Below, in pieces: positions 35,769 through 43,620 of a stretch of DNA of 64,000 nt. The position numbers and the translations under genes are program-made. The notes under the pieces are model-generated. The model was not told the DNA's origin. It saw only the letters and a program-made list of their open reading frames with translations, and did not search any database. This DNA comes from an uncultured Mycoplasmatota bacterium (GTDB lineage: Bacteria; Bacillota_I; Bacilli_A; RF39; UBA660). Where the stretch lies: the NCBI GenBank assembly GCA_900545005.1, contig UQXO01000004.1, forward strand, positions 36,836 through 100,835, given 5' to 3'. Every line of letters begins with the position of its first letter. The stretch's first letter is position 1.

Positions 35769-36692
35769 CTAATCATTTAATTTCTTATAAATATTCTCTT
35801 GTCTTTTCGTTAAAGTCTTCTCTAACATAACTACCTCTTGAGTATTATATAGTATTGGAACCTCACTAAGTATATCAAAATATAAATAAATATCATCTAA
35901 AGACTCTATAAGTATTTTCGTACTTTTAGTCTCCTCTAACATATTATATAAATCCCTAGCAAACATCTCTACAATATTATTATTTTCCTGATAAGAAAAC
36001 CTAATCCCTGCATAATAAAGATAAAAGAACTTTAAAACTACTTGCATAACCCCTATAAATAAGATTTTATTAGTCTCCCTTAACTTCTGTAACTTCTCAT
36101 GAACATACTGTTTAACTAAGACTTTATTCCCATTCTTAAGCATTAACCCCTTAACCTCTAAAAAGAACTCTAAAGGACTAGAAATACTCTTCTCTAAGAA
36201 GTTAACCCCCTCTTGTTCTAATTCCTGTTGTTTTTTAATCTCTTCAATATCTCTATATATATCTGGATGTAACTCCTCTATTAACTCTCTAGTCTTACTT
36301 TCTCTTAAAGCCTTAGCTAAATTAGTATAATCATAGTAAGGAAAATCTAAATGATTCTTTAAAATCTCTTCAATAATCATTAACATATGCTTATCATCAA
36401 AAAAATACCATTCTACCGAATCAATATCATCACAAAAATTATCAAAGATAGCCCTTAACGCTTCGATATCAAACTCTTCTTCTTTAATATCAATAAAATT
36501 AGTCAATAAAAAATACTCTATCTCTAAAAGACTAAAATACTTCTTACTATTAACTATATCCCGATGTAAATAATCTAAAAGCATCTCATTTAGTCTTTGA
36601 TACTTCTTATCTATATTATCATCAGGTGAAGTCTTAATACTATTAAATACCCTAATTAAATTATTAATGACATTCTTTAAAGTAAATTTCAT
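35769..36692 (-). CDS. Hypothetical helical protein
   Basis: I do not recognise this 307-residue, strongly acidic, all-helical soluble protein. The start is ATG 36692 after GGGGGAA. A central segment (ELHPDIYRDIEEIKKQQELE) is a likely coiled coil. It has no signal peptide or membrane helix. It lies between rseP and the GH3 lipoprotein gene in one minus-strand run and is co-directional with both. Confidence 0.72.
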   Translation of the reverse strand: MKFTLKNVINNLIRVFNSIKTSPDDNIDKKYQRLNEMLLDYLHRDIVNSKKYFSLLEIEYFLLTNFIDIKEEEFDIEALRAIFDNFCDDIDSVEWYFFDDKHMLMIIEEILKNHLDFPYYDYTNLAKALRESKTRELIEELHPDIYRDIEEIKKQQELEQEGVNFLEKSISSPLEFFLEVKGLMLKNGNKVLVKQYVHEKLQKLRETNKILFIGVMQVVLKFFYLYYAGIRFSYQENNNIVEMFARDLYNMLEETKSTKILIESLDDIYLYFDILSEVPILYNTQEVVMLEKTLTKRQENIYKKLND

Positions 36693-36786
36693 AATTTCCC
36701 CCAAAAACCTACTTCCCCCGACTTCTTTCTTCCTAAATTATACTAGCATTCTTAAGAAATTAAAAGCTTAAAAGAAAAAAATATAA

Positions 36787-37839
36787 TCAGAATAATCCAA
36801 TTATATCTTTAATAGTAATAAATATCATTAATAACATCAAAAGAACAAACCCAATCGTATGGAACCATCCTTCAATATTAGCATCTACTCTCTTTCCTCT
36901 AATCTTTTCAATAAGCACAAATAAAATATGACCTCCATCAAAAGCAGGGAAAGGTAAGAAGTTCATAAACCCTAAGTTAATAGAGATATAAGCTGTCAAA
37001 TAAAGAATTTGCGCTAATCCTAAGGCTAGAGACTGATTAACAATATTATACATACCAACTGGGCCCGATAATGAATTCATCGATAGACGCCCTGTAAATA
37101 AACCATAAATAATGGTAAACATTGATTGATAAATGCTTTCAAATTTACTAGCCGCATAACTTAATGCTTTACCTACCCCATGGTAAGTTTCTTGGTAAAT
37201 AGTAACACCAAATACCCGTGATTTATTTCCTTTTTCATCGGTTGTTTCTTTAGGCGTAACTTTTAAAGTTTCTGTAGTATTATCTTCATGTCTTACTTCA
37301 ATACTATAATAATCTTTTTTATTATCTAAAGTAAGTAAGACTTGAGCTCTATCCCAAGTTTTCGTCTTTTTTCCATCAATACTTAGGATAACATCCCCAC
37401 TTCTTCCGCCTGCTTCACTAAAAGCCGAACCCTCTAAAACATTATTAATCTTTGGGGTTGTACTAGTAGACCCATAAATAAGTCCAATCATAAAAAGAAG
37501 AACAAACGCCGTAATAAAGTTCATAATAACCCCAGCACTAAGGATTAAAATTCGTTGCCACCAAGGTTTATTACACATTAACTTTTCCTTAGGAATCTTA
37601 TCATCATCTTCCATAACCTCGCCCGCTAACTGGACATATCCTCCAATTGGTAAGGCTCTTAAGGAATATTGAATCCCACTTTTCTTAGAAATATGTTTAC
37701 AAAGTAAAGGTCCCATTCCCACCGAAAACTCATAAACATGAACTCCACACAATCTAGCTACTATAAAATGTCCAAACTCATGAAGTAAAACCAAAATCCC
37801 CAGCATCAAAATTAATACGATTATACTAACTAACCACAT
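36787..37839 (-). CDS. rseP: RseP-type site-2 metalloprotease
   Basis: RseP cuts membrane-embedded anti-sigma factors and leftover signal peptides. The 350-residue protein has HEFGH (His20, Glu21, His24) in the first membrane helix, a PDZ domain (about 115-190) and NFLPFPAFDGGHI, where the metal-ligand motif is FDGG instead of the usual LDGG. It follows cdsA by 18 bases. The usual dxr between cdsA and rseP is missing. Confidence 0.95.
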   Translation of the reverse strand: MWLVSIIVLILMLGILVLLHEFGHFIVARLCGVHVYEFSVGMGPLLCKHISKKSGIQYSLRALPIGGYVQLAGEVMEDDDKIPKEKLMCNKPWWQRILILSAGVIMNFITAFVLLFMIGLIYGSTSTTPKINNVLEGSAFSEAGGRSGDVILSIDGKKTKTWDRAQVLLTLDNKKDYYSIEVRHEDNTTETLKVTPKETTDEKGNKSRVFGVTIYQETYHGVGKALSYAASKFESIYQSMFTIIYGLFTGRLSMNSLSGPVGMYNIVNQSLALGLAQILYLTAYISINLGFMNFLPFPAFDGGHILFVLIEKIRGKRVDANIEGWFHTIGFVLLMLLMIFITIKDIIGLF

Positions 37840-37857
37840 AATAACACTCTTTTCTAT

Positions 37858-38643
37858 TTATAATATTGTACATAACAATGTATAAAGCAAAACCCCAAAT
37901 ATTAAACTATCTAAACGATCTAAAATACCCCCATGTCCCTTAATTAGATGTGAATAATCTTTAATATTATTTTCTCTTTTAATCTTACTAAAGAATAAAT
38001 CTCCAATCTGACCAAAGACACTTATTAGGATACTCATAACTGTTATTCTTAATACCCCCATATTCCCAATAACTGCTAAATAATAGAAAGTCCCAATAAT
38101 ACTAGCCGAAATAATACCTCCTAAAGCCCCTTCAATCGTCTTATGAGGACTAATACTAGAAAGCTTATGCGTCCCTACATATTTACCTATCAAAAGAGCA
38201 AAAACATCCGTAGCTACAATCACGATAATGATATACAAAAGTAAATACTTATTAGCCATATCTAACATAACCATTGAATTAAAACTTAATCCGATTAGAA
38301 ATAATAACGTAAACATAAATAAAGATGTCTCCGTATCATATCTTCTACTAAAGATAGTCGGAATAATAAGACTAAATAACATAAACGCTATCATCTGATA
38401 AGAAACCCCAACATATAAAGCATAAGTATCATTAACCACATAAATTAAACTCATAAACGCAATAAGTCCTAAGATAATAATGGGTATATTTAATTTGCTT
38501 TTAACATTAGGTAAAGTAATAATCTCTTTATAAGCTAATAATGCTACAGCTCCTACTAATATTTTGAAAGTAATAGGTCCCAAGAAAAAAGCACTTAAAA
38601 AGATAATAGTTATTATAGCCCCACTAATTATTCTATTCTTCAC
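37858..38643 (-). CDS. cdsA: Phosphatidate cytidylyltransferase
   Basis: CdsA makes CDP-diacylglycerol from phosphatidic acid and CTP at the membrane. The 261-residue protein has about eight membrane helices and the signature GQIGDLFFSKIKRE followed by DYSHLIKGHGGILDRLDS. Length is normal. Its start overlaps the uppS stop, so the two are coupled. Confidence 0.96.
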   Translation of the reverse strand: MKNRIISGAIITIIFLSAFFLGPITFKILVGAVALLAYKEIITLPNVKSKLNIPIIILGLIAFMSLIYVVNDTYALYVGVSYQMIAFMLFSLIIPTIFSRRYDTETSLFMFTLLFLIGLSFNSMVMLDMANKYLLLYIIIVIVATDVFALLIGKYVGTHKLSSISPHKTIEGALGGIISASIIGTFYYLAVIGNMGVLRITVMSILISVFGQIGDLFFSKIKRENNIKDYSHLIKGHGGILDRLDSLIFGVLLYTLLCTIL

Positions 38644-39350
38644 TACTTACCACCCCCAAATCTTCTTTCTCTACCATTATATGCATCTAAAGCTTTATCA
38701 AATTCCTTAGCATCAAAATCTGGCCAAAAACAATTAGGAAAATACATCTCTGCATAAGCAATTTGCCATAATAAGAAATTACTTACTCTTACATCTCCCC
38801 CAGTCCTTATCATTAAATCAACTGGTGGTAAATCCTGATACAAGTATTTCTTAAATAAATCAGGAGTTATCTCTTCCTTAGAAATCTTACCATCTTCAAT
38901 ATCTTTAACAATATCTTTAGTAGCATCCACTATCTCACTTTGTCCCCCATAATTAAGACAAATATTTAAAATTCCCCCGGTATTATCCTTAGTCTCATCT
39001 CTTAGATAATCCATAGCCTCTAAAACATCCCTTCTTAAAGGACTTTTTCTTCCACTAAAGACTACTTTAATATTATTCTTCTTTAACTCTTCACAAGGAC
39101 TTTTAAACTCTTTAATAAAAAGATTCATCAAGTAATCCACTTCACTAGCTTCCCTTTTAAAATTCTCTGTTGAGAAACAATAAACTGATAAATATTTAAC
39201 CCCTTTCTTAAAAATATAATCAGCTATCTTCTTTATATTACTAAAACCTCGTCTATGACCTTCTAACTTTGGTAATAAATGATTTTTTGCCCATCTTCTA
39301 TTTCCATCTAAGATAATTGCCACATGCATAGGTATTTTTACATCTTCCAT
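38643..39350 (-). CDS. uppS: Undecaprenyl diphosphate synthase
   Basis: UppS builds the C55 lipid carrier for cell-wall synthesis. The start is ATG 39350 after AGGAGG, giving 235 residues. It has LDGNRRWAKNH (catalytic Asp), YCFSTENFKR and DLMIRTGGDVRVSNFLLWQ, the family hallmarks. Its presence shows that peptidoglycan or teichoic precursors are made. Confidence 0.97.
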   Translation of the reverse strand: MEDVKIPMHVAIILDGNRRWAKNHLLPKLEGHRRGFSNIKKIADYIFKKGVKYLSVYCFSTENFKREASEVDYLMNLFIKEFKSPCEELKKNNIKVVFSGRKSPLRRDVLEAMDYLRDETKDNTGGILNICLNYGGQSEIVDATKDIVKDIEDGKISKEEITPDLFKKYLYQDLPPVDLMIRTGGDVRVSNFLLWQIAYAEMYFPNCFWPDFDAKEFDKALDAYNGRERRFGGGK

Positions 39351-39402
39351 TTTTCCTCCTAATACCATTATATACTTCTTGTTCTTCTTAGTCAAAATAA
39401 AT

Positions 39403-40278
39403 TCATTTACGCATATTTTCTCCTAACATCTCCATATCCATAGTTAACTGTTTAATACGTTCAATAATTCTTTTAGCTTTTACTTTCTCAGTACCTTTAC
39501 AAGAAAGATGTTCTTCTAATTCATTTATTGTGAAATTAGATGTAAAAAAAGTCGTCTTATGTTCATTCATTCTTGTTTGTAAAATAGTTCCTAAGATTTC
39601 ATCTCTTCCCCAGTCCGTAACTTTTTCGGCTCCAATATCATCAATTAACAATAAGTCAATATGACATAACTCATCCATAATATCATTCATCGCTTCAAAA
39701 TCTCCCTTAATAGTCCTTAAAAGCTCTGGTAAATAGACAACCTTAGTCCTAAATCCTCTTTTCTTCATCTCATTAAAACAAGCACTTAAAATATAAGTCT
39801 TCCCACACCCAAAATTACCATGTAAATAAAGACCTTTGGTATTCTTCCCATAATCATACTCTTTAATAAAACTCATTACCCATTTAATTAAAGCATAACG
39901 ATTCTTATCTTTAGTATCAATAGTCTTTATCGAAGCATTCTCTAACTCTTTACTAGCACTAATACTATTTTTTAATTTCTTAAATTCTTGTAGTTTATAA
40001 TAACAAGCCTCCGTAGAAAACATCAAATGATTATTATATTTATTAGGATAATTAAGATATCCTGATACTTTATTCTTACATTCATAAAGACCATGACAAT
40101 TCTTACAATGATTATCCTCTTCCAAATAACTTTCTAACTTAGAAGTATAATTCATTGCTTCTTTATCCGATAACTCTAAGGATGCTACTAAACTTTTAAA
40201 CTCTGGATTCTTCATAGCCCGAATATAATTATCTTTTAAGCTATTCTCAATTAGTCTTGTTTTATTTACTATTGTCAT
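39403..40278 (-). CDS. dnaI: Primosomal protein DnaI (helicase loader)
   Basis: DnaI loads the replicative helicase. The 291-residue protein has a zinc-binding N-terminal region (Cys58, Cys61, Cys67, Cys92), Walker A GNFGCGKT (154-161) and Walker B LLLIDDIGAE, with the DnaC-type C-terminal AAA+ domain. It starts one base after dnaB ends. Confidence 0.94.
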   Translation of the reverse strand: MTIVNKTRLIENSLKDNYIRAMKNPEFKSLVASLELSDKEAMNYTSKLESYLEEDNHCKNCHGLYECKNKVSGYLNYPNKYNNHLMFSTEACYYKLQEFKKLKNSISASKELENASIKTIDTKDKNRYALIKWVMSFIKEYDYGKNTKGLYLHGNFGCGKTYILSACFNEMKKRGFRTKVVYLPELLRTIKGDFEAMNDIMDELCHIDLLLIDDIGAEKVTDWGRDEILGTILQTRMNEHKTTFFTSNFTINELEEHLSCKGTEKVKAKRIIERIKQLTMDMEMLGENMRK

Positions 40279-40279
40279 T

Positions 40280-41542
40280 TTAAATTCCTTTCATCAATTC
40301 TTCTAATTCCTTTTGCTCTTCAGCCGTTGCTTCATTTCTTTTGATTTCCGTTTTAAACCAAACAGGTACCTCTTCTTTAGTTTTCGCACTTACTGGAGTA
40401 ACCGCATTTAATTTCTTCTGTTCTTTTTCTGCTAAACTCATGGCGTCTTTAGCCGTCTTTACTCCACTTCTTACCCATTGTCCGGCAATTGCCTCGACAA
40501 AATTCTTATTTAATTTATTATCATTCTTCTTTAAGACATAATCAATCAAAACATTAACTACCGCCGGTTTTAAGTTTAAATCACAACACAAAGTCTCTAA
40601 AAGCTTTAAATCTCTATTCGTTGGCGTAATCCCATGATATTTACTCTTTAAGAAATCATATGGCTTCGTATTCTCAAAAACATAGATAATCTTATCTCTC
40701 TTACTCATATTCTCTAGAGTCTTATTCTTATCTTCTTTATAAACAAGAGTCGGCAATTTGCCATTATTATGATAAGTATAATAATTTCTCGCCAGTTTTC
40801 TTAACTCATCTGCTACAATAAATCCACGCTCATTAATCACATTCTTAATAATCTCACTAAACTTTATCGTATCTAAATTATAAACAAATGCTAAATTTTC
40901 AATAAGCTCTCTAGTTCTTTTGTTAAAAGCCTTCTCATTTAAAATATCTTTAGGAATACTAGCTATTAACATATCAAAATCAATAACATTCTTCGCTGCC
41001 ACACTTTGTTTTGTTCTTTCCACTGCATCAACTTCCGGTAAAATATCAGAAGAAGTAAAAGTCATATTTAGACTACTCGTTATATCTTCATAATCACTTA
41101 AAGACATACTTTTCTTCTCATAAGACTTCTTTATCGCATCGTATTCTCCTTTTCCAATATTATTGTAAAGAACAACATTTAAGACCGGATGATTTAAAAA
41201 CTCTCTTGGACTCATTGGACTATATAACTCATAAACATAAGAATAAATATCTCCACTCTTAACATAAGTCTTAAGAAGTCCTAAAGACTCTAAGGCACTT
41301 CTTGCTTCTTTAATACTCTTTAAATCTGTTTTCATAATACTCATCAAATGATGATGATTATACTCTTCACTCTTAAAATTATTATACTTTAAATCACGCC
41401 ACAAAGTAAGATAGAGACTAACTGCTAAAGCCCCCATAATTGGTTCATATAAAGTAATTAGATTATCCCGATCTTCTAAAGTTAAAATGGTCTTATTAAC
41501 AACGGTATAAAGATCAGCTGGCAAAAGACTAATAATTCCCAT
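40280..41542 (-). CDS. dnaB: DnaB/DnaD replication initiation and membrane attachment protein
   Basis: This is the Firmicutes DnaB that acts in replication initiation with DnaD and DnaI, not the helicase. The start is ATG 41542 after GGGTGAT, giving 420 residues. The N-terminal winged-helix part starts with LPADLYTVVNKTIL, and the C-terminal DnaB2-type domain (about 270-350) includes YDFLKSKYHGITPTNRDLKL. It lies directly before dnaI as in Bacillus and other low-GC Firmicutes. Confidence 0.92.
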   Translation of the reverse strand: MGIISLLPADLYTVVNKTILTLEDRDNLITLYEPIMGALAVSLYLTLWRDLKYNNFKSEEYNHHHLMSIMKTDLKSIKEARSALESLGLLKTYVKSGDIYSYVYELYSPMSPREFLNHPVLNVVLYNNIGKGEYDAIKKSYEKKSMSLSDYEDITSSLNMTFTSSDILPEVDAVERTKQSVAAKNVIDFDMLIASIPKDILNEKAFNKRTRELIENLAFVYNLDTIKFSEIIKNVINERGFIVADELRKLARNYYTYHNNGKLPTLVYKEDKNKTLENMSKRDKIIYVFENTKPYDFLKSKYHGITPTNRDLKLLETLCCDLNLKPAVVNVLIDYVLKKNDNKLNKNFVEAIAGQWVRSGVKTAKDAMSLAEKEQKKLNAVTPVSAKTKEEVPVWFKTEIKRNEATAEEQKELEELMKGI

Positions 41543-41576
41543 AAAATCACCCACTAGCTAGTATTATAATAAAGAA

Positions 41577-41609
41577 GAAGAAAAAAAGAAATGCTTTTTT
41601 AACATTTCT
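41577..41609 (-). terminator. Terminator of thioredoxin-like gene
   Basis: A 7-bp stem (41587-41593 with 41603-41609) is followed by a long T-rich tract on the minus strand and overlaps the stop codon of the gene. Confidence 0.75.
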
Positions 41610-42306
41610 CATCACATAAATCTGCCAAGGTATTAAATCCTTCTAAATACTTATCTTTTAGTTCTTTTCTTTCTTCTTCATTTAAAAGAATATAAGGGTC
41701 TTTCTGACTATCAACCGTTCCTGCAACCACTTTTTTTACTACTCCCTCTTTAATAAATACTACACTCGGAGCATAAATTCTTTTCTCTCCTGTCTTAACA
41801 GCCTTCCCCTTATTATCGGTAACACTATAATCTTCTAAAAACTTATCTAACTTCTCTAAAAGAAAAGTATAAATTGCCAAACCATCAGTCTTAATTAACT
41901 TATTATCATCATCAAAGGTAAAAGAACTTCTAATCGTTTTTATATTATAATAATTAATCTTATCAATACCATATTCTTCCCCAGCTTCATTTAAAACAGA
42001 AACGATATTACGACACCATGGACAAGTAGGAAACCCTAAATATAAAACTCCTGTCCCATTATTAAATAACTCTTCGATTTCACTATCAGTTATATAATAG
42101 TATAAATTCTTCTTAGCAATATCAACTGAAGGATACTCTTTATCACTACTATTTTTCTTCTTATTATAAGCTGTATACTCATCATAAAACTTCGTATCAC
42201 TAGTCTCTTTAGGCGCATCTTTTTTATTTAGATAAAGACTTCCCAAGCAAAGAAGTGCTACTAAAATTAGTCCTATAATATATTTTTTTAAAAAATCTTT
42301 CTTCAC
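41599..42306 (-). CDS. Membrane-anchored thioredoxin-like protein
   Basis: The start is taken as GTG 42306 after GGTGAT; a longer frame exists upstream but without a ribosome site. The 235-residue protein has one N-terminal membrane helix and a thioredoxin-like domain with GFPTCPWCRNIV, a CPWC active site, and a VVFIKEG strand later, so the oxidoreductase faces outside. It may help form or repair disulfides in secreted proteins such as the Cys-containing surface protein at 31 kb. The C-terminus ends in CDEKC, a second Cys pair. Confidence 0.82.
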   Translation of the reverse strand: MKKDFLKKYIIGLILVALLCLGSLYLNKKDAPKETSDTKFYDEYTAYNKKKNSSDKEYPSVDIAKKNLYYYITDSEIEELFNNGTGVLYLGFPTCPWCRNIVSVLNEAGEEYGIDKINYYNIKTIRSSFTFDDDNKLIKTDGLAIYTFLLEKLDKFLEDYSVTDNKGKAVKTGEKRIYAPSVVFIKEGVVKKVVAGTVDSQKDPYILLNEEERKELKDKYLEGFNTLADLCDEKC

Positions 42307-42361
42307 TCTAATCACCACAACATTAATTTTATTAAAAAAATTTTTTAAAAGCAATATTTTT

Positions 42362-42829
42362 TTACTTCAAAAGCAATTTTCGCACTAATTTTTTATTCTT
42401 ATCTAAGATAACTACGGCCTCTGGTTCATACTCTTCTTTATAACAATCATATCCATGATGAGGCTTATCTAATAATTGATAACCTTCCGGAATAAGTTTT
42501 TCTTCTTCAAAATATAACCCATCTTTTAAAAACCAACCTCTACTATGAATATAATAAGTATTAACCCTTTCTTTTTGATAATAAGCCGTATAATCGCTAT
42601 CAGCCTCAATTTTCTTAATCAAATGTTGATACCCAATACTAAGGTTTAATTCCGTACAAATCTTACTAAAAGGACAAGCCTCATAAAGATGATTTATCTT
42701 ATCATCTTTACGTTTACATATAACTCCGGCACTTATCAAAATAGTAGGAGCTAATACTATCGATATAACTTTTAAACCTCTTTTGTTCTTTCTTTTCTTA
42801 ATCTTTTTTACACTATGTTTATCATGCAT
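42362..42829 (-). CDS. Hypothetical membrane protein
   Basis: I do not recognise this 155-residue protein. The start is ATG 42829 after GGTGAGGG, and a strong promoter lies just upstream. It has a basic N-terminus (KKIKKRKNKRG), one membrane helix (about 20-38) and an extracellular domain with three Cys and several Tyr. The next gene, the thioredoxin-like protein, starts 56 bases downstream, so the two may be a unit. Confidence 0.72.
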   Translation of the reverse strand: MHDKHSVKKIKKRKNKRGLKVISIVLAPTILISAGVICKRKDDKINHLYEACPFSKICTELNLSIGYQHLIKKIEADSDYTAYYQKERVNTYYIHSRGWFLKDGLYFEEEKLIPEGYQLLDKPHHGYDCYKEEYEPEAVVILDKNKKLVRKLLLK

Positions 42830-42853
42830 AAATACCCTCACCAAACAAATACC

Positions 42854-42882
42854 AATATAATCATATAAAGTCTTTAAGTCAA
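42854..42882 (-). promoter_or_regulatory. Sigma-A promoter before membrane-protein gene
   Basis: TTGACT (42877-42882), 17 bases, TATATT (42854-42859). It lies 25 bases before the start codon at 42829. Confidence 0.8.
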
Positions 42883-42975
42883 GAAAAAAGTTATTGACAT
42901 CTAACAACAAACATTTTTAGAAAAAAAGAAATTATATTTTGTTAATTTTCTCCTAAAGTTTGAGTTATAAATGTA

Positions 42976-43425
42976 TTATGCAATAACGAATTCAACTGCT
43001 ATATATTTTTTATTCTGATTATCATTAGTTAAAAATATGTCTTTAACCAATCTGTAAGTACCTTGATCTAATTTACCATACATACATTCCCAATCTTGCT
43101 TCATTTCTAAAATTCCATTTTCATTAACATTGTACGCAGCAAGAGTAGCAGAACAGTCATTTCCAGTACCTTTAAGTTTTACCCAATTATCCTTTTCTTT
43201 TTTATCAATTCTAAAACCAGATCCATATCTATATTTGTCAGATCCATTAGTATCTTTTATAATTATTTCTACACTTTTATTTGATAAAGTTCCATTTTTT
43301 AATTCTATAGAAATCCCATCTATTTCTATAGGCTCATATTGTTTTTCAATATTTTTATTATTTCTACAGCCAACGACTCCTAATGCTATTATCCCACATA
43401 ATAAACAAGCTAAGACCTTTTTCAT
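42976..43425 (-). CDS. Lipoprotein with bacterial Ig-like (Big_14-type) domain
   Basis: The start is ATG 43425 after GGAGG, giving 149 residues. It has a lipoprotein signal with lipobox ALGVVGC and a domain with IDKKEKDNWVKLKG and ECMYGKLDQGTYRLVKDI, matching the Big_14-type Ig-like fold seen in many Firmicutes lipoproteins (from memory). The function is unknown; the lipid anchor points to the outer face of the membrane. Its codon use differs somewhat from the neighbours, which may mean transfer. Confidence 0.75.
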   Translation of the reverse strand: MKKVLACLLCGIIALGVVGCRNNKNIEKQYEPIEIDGISIELKNGTLSNKSVEIIIKDTNGSDKYRYGSGFRIDKKEKDNWVKLKGTGNDCSATLAAYNVNENGILEMKQDWECMYGKLDQGTYRLVKDIFLTNDNQNKKYIAVEFVIA

Positions 43426-43460
43426 AATCAATCCTCCAAACAGAATTACTCTGTAAATTA

Positions 43461-43489
43461 ATTATATCATAGAAACATATTTATTTAAA
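43461..43489 (-). promoter_or_regulatory. Probable promoter of Ig-like lipoprotein gene
   Basis: TTTAAA (43484-43489), 17 bases and TATAAT (43461-43466). The -10 is perfect and the -35 weak. A 12-base inverted repeat (43473-43484 with 43512-43523) touches the -35. Confidence 0.5.
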
Positions 43490-43577
43490 ATTATATGTTA
43501 CTATTCACAGGATAAATATGTTTAACTTATGATAATGTCTTAATAGTTATCTTTTGAAAATGAGACATTTTCAAAAG
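43473..43577. repeat. Two operator-like inverted repeats
   Basis: The first pair, 43473-43484 and 43512-43523, is a perfect 12-base inverted repeat spanning the -35. The second, 43551-43561 with 43567-43577, is a perfect 11-base hairpin with a 5-base loop. Either could be an operator or a structured leader. Confidence 0.45.
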
Positions 43578-43587
43578 TTATTGACAG

Positions 43588-43617
43588 AAAAAAGTTACTT
43601 AATTTTAAAAAGTAACT
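43588..43617 (-). terminator. Terminator of phosphoketolase gene
   Basis: An 8-bp stem (43593-43600 with 43610-43617) is followed by a T-run on the minus strand, four bases after the stop codon. Confidence 0.78.
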
Positions 43618-43620
43618 TAA

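Noticed and set aside
43130..43456. A 108-codon plus-strand frame over the Ig-like lipoprotein
   Set aside because: The lipoprotein has a lipobox, GGAGG site and promoter on the other strand.
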